64,000 bases of DNA from Phaeospirillum tilakii (GCF_042683125.1 NZ_JBHUIY010000016.1:24304-88303), one strand, 5' to 3'. Shown: positions 1-9,267, counted from the stretch's first letter. The notes: generated by a model not told the origin, from the sequence alone. Numbers and translations: made by a program.

Positions 1-450
1 CAGGGCCAGGGTGTAGGCGCCGTCGCCGAGATGGGCCAGCCATTTGGCGTGCTTGACCACCCCGTCGAAGGCGTCGCCGTGGATGATCAGCAGCCGCTTG
101 CCGGCGGCGGTCTGGTGGATCGCGCTGGTGGCGACGCGGATGTCGCCGAACAGCATGCCGTGATAGTCGCGGGCGAATTCGTCGTGGTTGCCGGGGACGA
201 ACACCACGCGGGTGCCCTTGCGCGCCTTGCGCAGCAGTTTCTGCACCACGTCGTTGTGGCTCTGCGGCCAGTACCAGGATTTGCGCAGCCGCCAGCCGTC
301 GATGATGTCGCCGACCAGATAGAGGGTGTCGGATTCGCAGCTTTTCAGGAAGTCGAGCAGATCCTCGGCCTTGCTGCCGCGCGTGCCGAGATGGATGTCC
401 GAGATCCAGATGGTCCGGTAACGCCGCTTGATTTCGGTGTTGGCGTTCAT
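1..450 (-). CDS. LpxH-like metallophosphoesterase (UDP-2,3-diacylglucosamine diphosphatase family), 3' end outside window
   Basis: The reverse strand from ATG at 450 reads without a stop to the window edge, so about 150 N-terminal residues are seen. It shows the calcineurin-like metal site: DIHLG at residues 18-22, GDIID at 47-51, GNHDE at 87-91 and IIHGDAFD near 122-129. This pattern, with a WYWPQSHND stretch between the second and third motifs, is typical of the UDP-2,3-diacylglucosamine pyrophosphatase-like family. LpxH makes lipid X in lipid A synthesis, but many alphaproteobacteria use LpxI for that step, so the exact substrate is uncertain. It is divergent from the lipid kinase gene at 645. 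The C-terminal part cannot be judged. Confidence 0.85.
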   Translation of the reverse strand, partial: MNANTEIKRRYRTIWISDIHLGTRGSKAEDLLDFLKSCESDTLYLVGDIIDGWRLRKSWYWPQSHNDVVQKLLRKARKGTRVVFVPGNHDEFARDYHGMLFGDIRVATSAIHQTAAGKRLLIIHGDAFDGVVKHAKWLAHLGDGAYTLAL

Positions 451-644
451 GAATCCACCTGTCCTGGGTTGGTCTGGGAGAAGAAGGGGCAGGGGGGTTC
501 TAGTGTGTCGTGGGGTCGGTTGTACATATCGAACCCTGTGTCCCGGGGCAAAATTCATCAAAGTGAAGGCGGAGGGTCACAATTATTTCACTGAGGATTC
601 GCTGGCGTTGTTTGGTATACCGAATCCCCATGTTGGCATTACGC
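451..644. promoter_or_regulatory. divergent intergenic region between phosphoesterase and lipid kinase genes
   Basis: These 194 bases separate two divergent starts and include a stretch (about 515-625) that is clearly less GC-rich than the flanks, as expected of promoters for both genes. No convincing -35/-10 pair could be fixed by eye. Confidence 0.35.
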
Positions 645-1610
645 ATGACCGAGCCCCCCGAAGCTCCCGCGATGTCGCCCCCGCCGCGCCGGGTGCTGAT
701 CGTCCACAATCCCACCGCCGGCCGGCACAAGCGGCGGCGCCTGCTCCGCGTGGTCGAGCGGCTGGAACGGCTGGGCTGCGCCGTCACCGTCGCCGAGACC
801 ACCTGCCGGGGCGATGCCGAAATGATCGCCGCCCGCGCCACCCGCGCCGATTACGATGCGGTGGTGGCGGCCGGCGGCGACGGCACCGTCAACGAGGTGC
901 TGAACGGACTGGCCCTGGTCGAGGGCGGTCCGGCGCTGGGGGTGATCCCGCTCGGTACCGCCAATGTGCTGGCCTGCGAGATCGGCCTCGCCCCGCGCGA
1001 CGCCGACCAGATCGCCCGCGCCATCGCCTTCGGCCCGGCGCGGCGGGTTCATCTCGGCCTCGCCAACCGCCGCCGTTTCCTGCTGATGGCCGGGGCCGGG
1101 CTCGACGCCCACGTCGTCGCCGGGGTCAACATCGCGCTGAAGCGCCATGCCGGCAAACTGGCCTATGTGGTCGAGGGGCTGAAACAGGCGGTCGGCTACG
1201 ATTTCCCGGTGCTGACCATCCGCGCCGACGGGGTCGCCTATGAGGGGCGGATGGCGGTGGCCTGCAAGGGACGGTTCTATGGAGGGCCGTTCGTCGCCGC
1301 CCCCGACGCCGATCTCGAAGCCCCCCGGCTGGAGGTCTGCATCCTCCCCGCCGCCGGGGTCACCGGCATGCTGCGCTACGGCCTCGCCCTGCCGCTGGGC
1401 AAGCTGCCCGAACTGCCCGAGGTCCAGGTGGTGTCGGCCCGCTCGATCGTCATCACCGGCCCGCGCGGTGCCCCGGTCCAGGGCGATGGCGACATCGTCG
1501 CCCGCCTGCCGGTCGAAATCACCATCGCCGACGAAACCGTCGATCTGATCTGCCCGCTGGCGGTGCGCGGCCCCGCCTTGCGCGCCTCGGCCGCGTTGGA
1601 ACGGGCCTGA
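645..1610 (+). CDS. diacylglycerol kinase-family lipid kinase (YegS/LCB5-like)
   Basis: A protein of about 321 residues with the DAGK catalytic domain at its N-terminus. RRVLIVHNPTAGRHKRR is the first strand and phosphate loop, AAGGDGTVNEVLNGL is the nucleotide-binding signature, and GVIPLGTANVLA follows. The C-terminal half has the beta-sandwich typical of YegS-like kinases (KGRFYGGPFVAAPDADLEA). Such enzymes phosphorylate diacylglycerol or related lipids with ATP at the membrane. In-frame ATGs lie at 630, 645 and 672 and none has a good ribosome site; 645 is a compromise, since homology begins after 672. It stands alone, convergent with the gene at 1781-3163. The physiological substrate is unknown. 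Confidence 0.88.
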   Translation: MTEPPEAPAMSPPPRRVLIVHNPTAGRHKRRRLLRVVERLERLGCAVTVAETTCRGDAEMIAARATRADYDAVVAAGGDGTVNEVLNGLALVEGGPALGVIPLGTANVLACEIGLAPRDADQIARAIAFGPARRVHLGLANRRRFLLMAGAGLDAHVVAGVNIALKRHAGKLAYVVEGLKQAVGYDFPVLTIRADGVAYEGRMAVACKGRFYGGPFVAAPDADLEAPRLEVCILPAAGVTGMLRYGLALPLGKLPELPEVQVVSARSIVITGPRGAPVQGDGDIVARLPVEITIADETVDLICPLAVRGPALRASAALERA

Positions 1611-1617
1611 CGCTCAC

Positions 1618-1747
1618 GCGGGCTCCCGCCCGCACCCGGCCGGGGCGATGCCCCGGACCCCCTTCCTGTTTATTGAGTCATCAATCAAAGAAATGAGGGA
1701 GTCGGGGAGCTTTGCTTCCCGAGCGGGCCGGCGGGCGGCAGCCCGCC
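1618..1747. repeat. composite GC-rich hairpin element, copy 1
   Basis: Between convergent genes. Successive palindromes are GCGGGCTCCCGCCCGC, then CCGGGGCGATGCCCCGG, an ACCCCCTT tract, a GGGAAGC/GCTTCCC-type stem at about 1703-1722, and GCGGGCGGCAGCCCGC at the right end. The outer modules are inverted copies of each other. The same module order recurs at 10600-10735 and 13461-13547. Confidence 0.7.
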
Positions 1748-1780
1748 TGATTCTCGAAGCGCGCGGGGCGGCAGCCCGCG

Positions 1781-3163
1781 TTACAGCGCGGCGGCGAGGG
1801 CGGCCAGCACGCCGTCCCAATCGCCGGCCTGTTGCTGACGGAACAGGCGCAGGCTGGGGTACCACGGCGTGTCGGGGCGGTCGAGCAGCCAGCGCCAGTC
1901 CGGCACCCGGGGCAGCAGCAGCCAGGTCGGCAGGCCGAGCGCGCCGGTGAGGTGGGGCAGCGAGGTATCGGTCGAGACGATCAGGTCGAGCGCGGTGGCG
2001 ATCGCCCCGGTATGGTCGAAATCGCCCACCACCGCCGACAGGTCGAGCACCTGTCCGGCCGCCGCCGCCAGCGCGGCGCGATCCTCCGGGCGGGGATCCT
2101 TTTGCAGCGCGAACAGGGTGATGCCGGGGCGCGACAGCGCCGCGATCAGGGCGGCGACCCGGCCGGGGGCGAAGGAGCGGGCATGGTCGGCCTGATAGGC
2201 CGGATTGCCGGCCCAGGCGATCCCGATCTTGAGCCCGCCGAGCCCGCCCAGCCGCCGGCGCCATTCCGCCACCGCCGCCGGATCGGGCACCAGATAGGGC
2301 ACCGGGCCGGGCAACTGGTCGAGGCCGATGTCGAAGCGGTGGGGCAGGCTGCCGAGCGGACAGTGGAAATCGACCGGCGGCAGCGGCTCGCCCTTGCGCA
2401 GCACCTGGGCGCAGGGGAACGAGCGGGCGATCAGTCCGGCCAGCGGCGGCTGCACCTCCAGCACCAGCCGTGCTCCCGCCGCCTCCAGCCGGGCGGCGAA
2501 GCGGACGAACTGGATCGTGTCGCCCAGCCCCTGTTCGGCATGGAGCAGGAGGGTGCGGCCGAGCGGATCCTCGCCCTGCCAAGGCGGGCAGGGGAAGGCG
2601 CGGACCGTCCGCCACATCACCCCGGGGCGGGTGCGCCACTCATATTCTTCCCAACCCCGGCGCAGGTCGCCGTCGAGCAGCCGCAGCCGGGCCAGGGTGA
2701 AATGGGCCGGGGCGTCGGTCGGGTTGCGCGCCAGCGCGGCGGCGGTCATTTCCCGCGCCGGCTCGATCTCGCCCTTGGCCAGCAGCGCGGCGGCGAGCGG
2801 GGCATAGGCGCCGGCACCGTTGGCCCCCAGCGCGATCGCCTGCCGGTGGGCCTCGATCGCGGCATCAAGCTCGCCCCGGTCGCACAGGGCGGCGCCCAGG
2901 CAGCTATAGGCCTCGGCCCGGGCCGGGTCGCAGGCGATCGCCTGACGGTGGGCGGCGATCGCGGCGTCGATCTCGCCTTCGAACCGCAGGATCGAGCCCA
3001 GCATCGAATAGGCGCCGGCGAATCCGGGCCGGGCCTTCACCGTCGCCAGCAGGCTCTCGATCGCCTCGGCGTTGCGGCCCTGATGGACCAGGGCGCGGGC
3101 CTGTTCGATCTCGGGGTCGGGGGCGTCGACGTCGTCCGCCGTCCGATCGCCGAGGTCCGCCAT
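1781..3163 (-). CDS. TPR protein with GT9-like glycosyltransferase domain
   Basis: A 460-residue protein. Residues about 15-170 form four or so tetratricopeptide repeats (for example AIAAHRQAIACDPARAEAYSCLGAALCDRGELDAA, given here as a landmark in parts). Residues about 190-460 resemble the heptosyltransferase/GT9 fold found in many alphaproteobacterial TPR proteins: LLLHAEQGLGDTIQFVRF as the N-terminal donor loop, IGIAWAGNP, and VSTDTSLPHLTGALG at the nucleotide-sugar site. A role in cell-surface glycan or protein glycosylation is an inference. The start follows a plausible leaderless N-terminus (MADLGDR), with a GGGAG site just upstream. The IalB-like gene precedes it 33 bp away, so the two may be co-transcribed. 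Confidence 0.8.
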   Translation of the reverse strand: MADLGDRTADDVDAPDPEIEQARALVHQGRNAEAIESLLATVKARPGFAGAYSMLGSILRFEGEIDAAIAAHRQAIACDPARAEAYSCLGAALCDRGELDAAIEAHRQAIALGANGAGAYAPLAAALLAKGEIEPAREMTAAALARNPTDAPAHFTLARLRLLDGDLRRGWEEYEWRTRPGVMWRTVRAFPCPPWQGEDPLGRTLLLHAEQGLGDTIQFVRFAARLEAAGARLVLEVQPPLAGLIARSFPCAQVLRKGEPLPPVDFHCPLGSLPHRFDIGLDQLPGPVPYLVPDPAAVAEWRRRLGGLGGLKIGIAWAGNPAYQADHARSFAPGRVAALIAALSRPGITLFALQKDPRPEDRAALAAAAGQVLDLSAVVGDFDHTGAIATALDLIVSTDTSLPHLTGALGLPTWLLLPRVPDWRWLLDRPDTPWYPSLRLFRQQQAGDWDGVLAALAAAL

Positions 3164-3196
3164 CGCCCTGCTCCCTTTAATCCGGTCTGTCCCGTG

Positions 3197-3751
3197 CTAT
3201 CGTTTCAGCGCGTCGAGCGCCGGGCCGAATCCCTTCAGCGAGGCGGTGATCGCCACCGTCTTGTCGGCGCCGAACGGCATCACCGCGAAGGCGAGATGGT
3301 GGGCGTGGCGCAGGCGGTCGAGGGTGGCGTCGTCGAGCCGGATCGTGCCGAGGCAGCCGACCGGCACGCATTGCTGGATCCGGATCGGCTGCGGCGGCTG
3401 GTCGTCGATGCGGAAGGCGGCGCCCACCGTCAGATTGATGCCGAGCGGGAAGGTCGCCACCATCGTCAACTCGCCCTCGGGGCCGAAAGTGCCGATCACC
3501 ACGTCAAGGACGCGCTTGTCGCCGTCCTTCAGCATCTGGCTCTGCTCGATGAAGCAGCGTTCCTCGCCGCCGGTCGGCGGCACCCGGCACACCAGCCCCC
3601 AATCCTCGAACCGGATCGGGGCCGGCTTGGCCGCCGCCGGCGGGGGGGCGGGGGGCGGGGTCTGCCCCTCGGCCGCCGCCGGTCCCGCCGCCACGGTCAG
3701 AGCCAGGGCCAAGGCGGCGCCGGCCGCCAGCGATCGCTTCGGGTGATCCAT
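3197..3751 (-). CDS. invasion-associated locus B (IalB)-like periplasmic protein
   Basis: A 184-residue secreted protein. Residues 1-27 are a Sec signal (basic start, Ala/Leu-rich core, AAGPAAAEG cleavage region), followed by a Pro/Ala linker. The IalB-type domain starts at FEDWGLVCRVPPTGGEERCFIEQ and contains the second cysteine pair in QQCVPVGC. IalB proteins are small periplasmic proteins common in alphaproteobacteria; the name comes from Bartonella and does not imply pathogenicity here. The start at 3751 is chosen because the signal peptide begins there and a GGCGACAGG site precedes it. It lies 35 bp downstream of the UDP-glucuronate decarboxylase gene on the same strand. Confidence 0.85.
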   Translation of the reverse strand: MDHPKRSLAAGAALALALTVAAGPAAAEGQTPPPAPPPAAAKPAPIRFEDWGLVCRVPPTGGEERCFIEQSQMLKDGDKRVLDVVIGTFGPEGELTMVATFPLGINLTVGAAFRIDDQPPQPIRIQQCVPVGCLGTIRLDDATLDRLRHAHHLAFAVMPFGADKTVAITASLKGFGPALDALKR

Positions 3752-3786
3752 CCTGTCGCCGCCTGTTCCCTGTTTTCGGTGCCGCC

Positions 3787-4737
3787 TCACCCCTGCATGC
3801 GCGAGCGGAAATAGGCGATGGTGCGCTGCAATCCCTCTTCCAGCGCCACCTTGGGCGCCCAGTCGAGCACCGCCTTGGCCTGGGTGATGTCGGGGCGGCG
3901 CTGCATCGGGTCGTCGGCCGGCAGCGGCTGATAGACGATCTCCGAGCCCGAGCCGACCATCGCCACCACCATCTCGGCCAGTTCGCGCACCGTCATCTCG
4001 CGCGGATTGCCGATGTTGATCGGGCCGGTGACGTCGTCGGGGGTGGCCATCAGCCGCAGGAAGCCCTCGATCAGGTCATCGACGTAACAGAAGCTGCGGG
4101 TCTGGCTGCCATCGCCGTACAGGGTGATCGGCCGTCCCTCCAGCGCCTGGACGATGAAGTTCGATACCACCCGGCCGTCGTCGGGATGCATGCGCGGGCC
4201 GTAGGTGTTGAAGATCCGCACCACCTTGATCCGCAGGCCGTGCTGGCGCCAGTAATCGAAGAACAGGGTTTCGGCGCAACGCTTGCCCTCGTCGTAGCAG
4301 GCGCGCGGGCCGATCGGATTGACGCAGCCGCGATAATCCTCGGTCTGGGGATGGACCTGGGGGTCGCCATAGACCTCGGAGGTCGAGGCCTGGAAGATCT
4401 TGGCGCCGACCCGCTTGGCCAGCCCCAGCATGTTGATCGCGCCGTGGACGCTGGTCTTGGTGGTCTGCACCGGGTCGCGCTGGTAATGCACCGGCGAGGC
4501 CGGGCAGGCGAGGTTGTAGATCTCGTCCACCTCGACATAGAGCGGGAAGGTGACGTCGTGCCGCACCAGTTCGAAATACGGATTGCCGAGCAGGTGGGCG
4601 ATGTTGTCCTTCGAGCCGGTGAACAGGTTGTCGGCGCACAGCACGTCGCAGCCTTCGGCGAGCAGGCGCTCGCACAGGTGCGAGCCGAGGAATCCCGCCC
4701 CGCCGGTCACCAGCACCCGCTTGCGGCCATACTTCAT
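3787..4737 (-). CDS. UDP-glucuronate decarboxylase (UDP-xylose synthase), SDR family
   Basis: A 316-residue extended SDR enzyme that oxidises and decarboxylates UDP-glucuronate to UDP-xylose using bound NAD. Visible motifs are VTGGAGFLGSHL at residues 10-21, the DVLCADNLFTGS strand, NLACPASPVHYQ, FQASTSEVYGDP, and the catalytic YDEGK (Tyr and Lys) followed by RCAETLFFDY. VRIFNTYGPRMHPDDGRVVSNF and QTRSFCYVDDLI are diagnostic of UXS. Length matches the family. UDP-xylose feeds surface polysaccharide. It may share a transcript with the two leftward genes after it. The intergenic region to 4934 serves it and the divergent ETF-QO gene. Confidence 0.93.
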   Translation of the reverse strand: MKYGRKRVLVTGGAGFLGSHLCERLLAEGCDVLCADNLFTGSKDNIAHLLGNPYFELVRHDVTFPLYVEVDEIYNLACPASPVHYQRDPVQTTKTSVHGAINMLGLAKRVGAKIFQASTSEVYGDPQVHPQTEDYRGCVNPIGPRACYDEGKRCAETLFFDYWRQHGLRIKVVRIFNTYGPRMHPDDGRVVSNFIVQALEGRPITLYGDGSQTRSFCYVDDLIEGFLRLMATPDDVTGPINIGNPREMTVRELAEMVVAMVGSGSEIVYQPLPADDPMQRRPDITQAKAVLDWAPKVALEEGLQRTIAYFRSRMQG

Positions 4738-4933
4738 CTGTTGTCCCCTTATGGATATCCGGTTCGGTTCTACTCCCGAATTCGCACCCTGTCATCCCCG
4801 CGCCATCGTCTCCCTTGCCGCGTGAGGCCTCGCGCGGGGATCGAAACGGTTGCGGACGGTGTGCTATAGAGGCTGTCCTGGTCAGAGCGCGAACCGCGGC
4901 GTCCCGTCGCGGTTCTATCCAAAGAGGGATGCC

Positions 4934-6565
4934 GTGAGCGAACGTGAATCCATGGAGTTCGACGTGGTGATCGTCGGCGGCGGGCCGTCCGGCCTGTCGG
5001 CGGCGATCCGCCTCAAGCAGATCGATCCGGACCTGTCCGTCTGCGTCCTGGAAAAAGGGTCGGAAATCGGCGCCCACATCCTGTCGGGGGCGGTGCTGGA
5101 GCCGCATGCCCTGGCCGAGCTGATTCCCGACTGGCGCGAGCGGGGGGCGCCGCTCAACACCCCGGCCCATGACGATACCTTCCTGTTCCTGACCGAGACC
5201 AGATCGTATCGGCTGCCGACCCCGCCGACGATGAACAATCACGGCAACTACATCATCTCGCTCGGCAATTTCGTCCGCTGGCTGGCGGCCCAGGCCGAGG
5301 AACTCGGGGTCGAGGTGTTCGCCGGCTTCGCCGCCGCCGAGGTGCTGTATGACGAATCCGGCGCGGTGCGCGGCGTCGCCACCGGCGACATGGGGATCGG
5401 CAAGGACGGCGCCCCCGGCCCCAATTTCACCCCCGGGGTCGAATTGCTGGCGCGCCAGACCCTGTTCGCCGAGGGCTGTCGCGGCAGCCTGACCAAGACC
5501 CTGTTCGAGCGGTTCGGCCTGCGCCGGGACTGCGACGAGCAGACCTACGGCATCGGCATCAAGGAGCTGTGGGAGGTCGATCCCGCCCGCCACCATCCCG
5601 GCCGGATCGTCCATTCGGTCGGCTGGCCGATGGACAGCAAGACCTATGGCGGCGCCTTCCTCTATCACCTTGAGGATCATCAGGTCGCGGTCGGCTTCGT
5701 CATCGGCCTCGATTACACCAACCCGCATCTGTCGCCGTTCGACGAGATGCAGCGTTTCAAGACCCATCCGGCGATCCGCGCCACCTTCGAGGGCGGGCGG
5801 CGGATCTCCTACGGCGCCCGCGCCTTGTCGGAAGGCGGGCTGCAATCGATCCCGCAGCTGACCTTCCCGGGCGGGCTGCTGATCGGCGACACCGCCGGCT
5901 TCCTCAACGTGCCGAAGATCAAGGGCAGCCACACCGCGATGAAATCGGGGATGCTGGCGGCCGAGGCGGTCGCCGCCCTGCTGGCCGGCGGCGGCGGGGC
6001 CGGGGGCGAGGCCACCGCCTATCCGGCGGCGCTGCGCCAGAGCTGGCTGTGGGACGAGCTGTATCACGCCCGCAACGTCCGTCCCTCGTTCCATTGGGGG
6101 CTGTGGGGCGGCCTGCTCTATTCGGCGTTCGATTACGAGGTGCTGCGCGGCCGGGCGCCGTGGACCCTGCGCCACCGCCGTCCCGACCACCAGACGCTGG
6201 CCAAGGCGGCCGACAGCCAGCCGATCGCCTATCCCAAGCCGGACGGGACGGTCAGCTTCGACAAGCTGTCGAGCGTGTTCATCTCCAACACCAATCACGA
6301 GGAGAACCAGCCCTCGCATCTGCGCCTGACCGATCCGGCGGCGCCGATCGCGGTCAATCTCGCCCTCTATGACGCCCCCGAGCAGCGTTACTGCCCGGCC
6401 GGGGTCTACGAGATCGTCCGGGCCGAGGACGGCACCCCGCCCCGGCTCCAGGTCAATGCCCAGAACTGCCTGCATTGCAAGACCTGCGACATCAAGGACC
6501 CGACCCAGAACATCACCTGGGTGGTGCCGGAAGGTGGCGGTGGACCGAATTATCCCAACATGTAA
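4934..6565 (+). CDS. electron transfer flavoprotein-ubiquinone oxidoreductase (ETF-QO)
   Basis: A 543-residue membrane-associated flavoprotein that passes electrons from reduced ETF to ubiquinone. The FAD Rossmann motif VVIVGGGPSGLSAAIRL starts at about residue 11. LLIGDTAGFLNVPKIKGSHTAMKSG is the second FAD contact. The C-terminal 4Fe-4S domain carries the cysteines RYC, CLHC and KTC in NCLHCKTCDIKDPTQNITW, ending in the characteristic GGGGPNYPNM. GTG at 4934 is preferred over an upstream in-frame start because AAAGAGGG lies 6-13 bases before it and homologues start near here. The TPR gene follows 69 bp on. No ETF alpha/beta genes are in the window. Confidence 0.96.
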   Translation: MSERESMEFDVVIVGGGPSGLSAAIRLKQIDPDLSVCVLEKGSEIGAHILSGAVLEPHALAELIPDWRERGAPLNTPAHDDTFLFLTETRSYRLPTPPTMNNHGNYIISLGNFVRWLAAQAEELGVEVFAGFAAAEVLYDESGAVRGVATGDMGIGKDGAPGPNFTPGVELLARQTLFAEGCRGSLTKTLFERFGLRRDCDEQTYGIGIKELWEVDPARHHPGRIVHSVGWPMDSKTYGGAFLYHLEDHQVAVGFVIGLDYTNPHLSPFDEMQRFKTHPAIRATFEGGRRISYGARALSEGGLQSIPQLTFPGGLLIGDTAGFLNVPKIKGSHTAMKSGMLAAEAVAALLAGGGGAGGEATAYPAALRQSWLWDELYHARNVRPSFHWGLWGGLLYSAFDYEVLRGRAPWTLRHRRPDHQTLAKAADSQPIAYPKPDGTVSFDKLSSVFISNTNHEENQPSHLRLTDPAAPIAVNLALYDAPEQRYCPAGVYEIVRAEDGTPPRLQVNAQNCLHCKTCDIKDPTQNITWVVPEGGGGPNYPNM

Positions 6566-6634
6566 AGCTGCGATCTTCGACTCAGCAGGGGCCGGAGCCG
6601 CCACTCCGGCGCCTCCCCCCCGAGGAAACCTGTG

Positions 6635-8395
6635 ATGCGAGAACGGCGACTCTCTCCCCCCCCGCTGGCCCTGGCCCTGGCTCTGGCCCTGGCGGGGGTC
6701 GGCCTGACCACCTGCGTCCCCGGCCCGGCCGCGCCTCCCGATCCGGCGGCCGACGCCGCCGCCAGCGGGGCCCCCGCCGCCGTGCCGGGGCAGCCCGGCG
6801 GTCTGGCCGCCTATCTCGCCGGCCGGTTCGCCGAAGCCCACGGCGACACCCGCGCCGCCGCCCGCCTGCTGGCGATCGCCGCCGCCGCCGACCGCGACAA
6901 CACCGACCTCCAGCGGCTGGCCTTCACCCTGCTGCTGGCCGAGGGCCGTCTCGACGAGGCGGCGCCGATGGCCGAGCGGCTGTTGCGGATCGACGAGGAG
7001 GCGCCGCTGCCGGCGATCCTGCTCGGCGCCCGCGCCGCCGAAGCCGGCCAGTATGACGAGGCCGAACGCCGCTTCGACGCCCTGCCGCGCAAGGGGCTCA
7101 ACGCCTTCATCGCCCCGCTGCTGCTGGCCTGGGCCGAGGCCGGCCGGGGCGACACCGAGGGGGCGCTGCGCCTGCTGAAGGTCGGCGGCACCGTCAAGGC
7201 CTTCGCCCCGGTGTTCGAGCTGCATGCCGCGCTGATCGCCGATCTGGCCGACCGGCCCGAACAGGCCGAGGCCCATTTCCGCACCGCGCTCGAGGGCCAG
7301 AACACCCTGCGGGCGATCGAGGCGGCCGGCGCGTTCTATCAGCGCACCGGCCGGACCGAGACCGCCCGCGCCCTCTACCGCAAATATCACGCCGAACAGC
7401 CCGACCGCTCGCTGTTCGACGGCGACCGCGCCCTCGCCGCCGGGGCCAAGGCCCCCCGGGTGGTCGACGGCCCCCGCGCCGGGCTGGCCGAGGCGCTGTT
7501 CGACACCGCCTCGCTGGCCCGCCAGAGCGGCGCCCAGGATCTGGCGCTGGTGTTCGCCCGGCTGGCGCTGGATCTGCGCCCCAATTTCCCGCTGTGCCAG
7601 TTGCTGCTGGCCGACGTGCTCAGCCGCCAGGGCCGGCTCGACGAGGCCGAGCCGGTGTTCCTGGCGATCGACCCGTCCTCACTGGCGGCGGACTATGCCC
7701 GGCTGCGGCTTGCGGTCAATCTCGACGAGGCGGGGCGGACCGACGCGGCGGTGGCCGAACTGCGCCGGCTGGTCGAGGCCCGCCCCGACAGCTATGACGC
7801 GGCGATGACCCTGGGCGACGTGCTGCGCGGCCACAAACGCTTCGCCGAGGCGGCCGAGGCCTACGACATCGCCCTCACCCGCGCCGCCGCCGGCCACGAG
7901 GCCGCCAACCCGCAGCTGTGGCCGCTCTATTATGCCCGGGGCATCGCCCTTGAACGCTCCGGCCAGTGGCCGCGCGCCGAGGCCGACTTCCTCGAGGCGC
8001 TGAAACTGAAGCCCGACCAGCCCGACGTGCTCAATTACCTCGGCTATTCCTGGGTCGATCAGGGCAGCAATCTCGAGGAAGGCCGCTCGCTGCTGGAGCG
8101 GGCGGTGCGCCAGCGTCCCAACGACGGCGCCATCGTCGATTCGCTCGGCTGGGCGCTGTTCCGCCTCGGCGATTATGCCGGCGCGGTCCGGCATCTCGAA
8201 CGCGCCGCCGAACTGAAGCCCGAGGATCCGACCATCAACGAGCATCTCGGCGATGCCCTGTGGCGGATCGGCCGCACCGAGGAGGCCCGCTTCCAGTGGC
8301 AGCGCGCCCTCACCCTCAATCCCGAACCGGAGCAGCTCGAACCGCTGAAAGCCAAGGCTTTGTCCGGCCAGCTGCCTCCTTTGACCGTGAAGTGA
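6635..8395 (+). CDS. large TPR-repeat protein, probable lipoprotein or secreted
   Basis: A 586-residue tetratricopeptide protein of the type regularly found next to ispE in alphaproteobacteria. The N-terminus has a long hydrophobic signal (residues 8-24, an Ala-Leu run) ending in GLTTC, an imperfect lipobox, so lipid anchoring is plausible but not certain. Repeats fill most of the chain. The clearest are near the C-terminus (PDVLNYLGYSWVDQG, DGAIVDSLGWALFRLGDYAGAVRHLERAAEL in part, INEHLGDALWRIGR). ATG at 6635 is used, with GAGGAAA about 9 bases upstream; the overlapping GTG at 6632 is an alternative. The stop is 8 bp before ispE, so translation is probably coupled. Function is unknown beyond protein binding. 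Confidence 0.85.
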   Translation: MRERRLSPPPLALALALALAGVGLTTCVPGPAAPPDPAADAAASGAPAAVPGQPGGLAAYLAGRFAEAHGDTRAAARLLAIAAAADRDNTDLQRLAFTLLLAEGRLDEAAPMAERLLRIDEEAPLPAILLGARAAEAGQYDEAERRFDALPRKGLNAFIAPLLLAWAEAGRGDTEGALRLLKVGGTVKAFAPVFELHAALIADLADRPEQAEAHFRTALEGQNTLRAIEAAGAFYQRTGRTETARALYRKYHAEQPDRSLFDGDRALAAGAKAPRVVDGPRAGLAEALFDTASLARQSGAQDLALVFARLALDLRPNFPLCQLLLADVLSRQGRLDEAEPVFLAIDPSSLAADYARLRLAVNLDEAGRTDAAVAELRRLVEARPDSYDAAMTLGDVLRGHKRFAEAAEAYDIALTRAAAGHEAANPQLWPLYYARGIALERSGQWPRAEADFLEALKLKPDQPDVLNYLGYSWVDQGSNLEEGRSLLERAVRQRPNDGAIVDSLGWALFRLGDYAGAVRHLERAAELKPEDPTINEHLGDALWRIGRTEEARFQWQRALTLNPEPEQLEPLKAKALSGQLPPLTVK

Positions 8396-8403
8396 CCCGT
8401 TCC

Positions 8404-9267
8404 ATGACCGATCGTTCCGTTACCGTCGAAGCCCCGGCCAAGGTCAATCTGAGCCTGCTGGTGACCGGGCGCCGCCCCGACGGCTATCACCTGCTCGATT
8501 CGCTGGTGGCGTTCGCCGGGGTGGGCGACACCCTGACCGCCAGCCCCGGCCTGGGGCTGACCCTGTCGGTTGACGGCCCCACCGCCGCCAGCCTGCCCGA
8601 GGGCGAGAACATCGTGCTGAAGGCGGCCCGCCTGCTGGCCGAGGCCGCCGGCCGCCCGGCCGACGCGACCCTGCATCTGACCAAGCGCCTGCCGGTCGCC
8701 GCCGGCATCGGCGGCGGCTCGGCCGACGCCGCCGCCACCCTGACCGCGCTGATCCGGCTGTGGGGGCTGGACCTGCCGGCCGAGCGCCTGCACGCCTTGG
8801 CCCTGTCGATCGGCGCCGACGTCCCGGTCTGCCTCGCCGGCCGGCCGACCCGGATGGAAGGGGTGGGCGAGGTGCTGACCCCGGCCCCGGCCTTGCCGCC
8901 GGCCTGGCTGGTGCTGGTCAACCCGCTGATGCCGCTGTCGACCCCGGCGGTGTTCAAGGCCCGCACCGCCGGCTTTTCCGAACCGGCGCCGCTGACCGAG
9001 GCCCCGGCCGACGCCCGCGCCTTGGCCGTGGCGCTGGCGGCGCGGCGCAACGACCTCACCCCCCCGGCGATCGCCCTGCTGCCGGTGATCGGCGAGATGC
9101 TGGCCCTGATCGCCGCCCAGCCCGATTGCCTGCTGGCGCGGATGTCGGGTTCGGGCGCGACCTGCTTCGGCCTGTTCGCCACCGAGGCCGCCGCCCGCGC
9201 CGCCGCCGCCGCGCTGACCGCCTGCCAGCCCGGCTGGTGGGTCGCCCCGGCCCCGCTGTTGGGATGA
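8404..9267 (+). CDS. ispE: 4-diphosphocytidyl-2-C-methyl-D-erythritol kinase
   Basis: A 287-residue GHMP kinase for the fourth step of the MEP isoprenoid pathway; it phosphorylates CDP-ME with ATP. Family signatures in order: APAKVNLSLLVTGRRPDGYH at residues 10-29, the glycine-rich ATP loop LPVAAGIGGGSADAAATL near 98-115, GADVPVCL with the catalytic Asp, and SGSGATCFGLF near the end. Its stop overlaps the next start (ATGA), which indicates translational coupling. The same pathway also appears in this window as ispG at 39813. Confidence 0.97.
   Translation: MTDRSVTVEAPAKVNLSLLVTGRRPDGYHLLDSLVAFAGVGDTLTASPGLGLTLSVDGPTAASLPEGENIVLKAARLLAEAAGRPADATLHLTKRLPVAAGIGGGSADAAATLTALIRLWGLDLPAERLHALALSIGADVPVCLAGRPTRMEGVGEVLTPAPALPPAWLVLVNPLMPLSTPAVFKARTAGFSEPAPLTEAPADARALAVALAARRNDLTPPAIALLPVIGEMLALIAAQPDCLLARMSGSGATCFGLFATEAAARAAAAALTACQPGWWVAPAPLLG

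Noticed and set aside
49..594. + strand frame over the first 600 bases
   Set aside because: It is antisense to the metallophosphoesterase, whose three metal motifs are unmistakable on the minus strand.
1832..3814. 660-codon + strand frame opposite the TPR and IalB-like genes
   Set aside because: No domain, no ribosome site, crosses two real genes with signal peptide and TPR motifs on the other strand.
4076..7390. Very long open frame on the minus strand opposite uxs and ETF-QO
   Set aside because: Composition is low-complexity Gly/Arg/Gln, it covers three well-supported genes antisense, and it has no motif or ribosome site. Such shadow frames are expected at this GC content.
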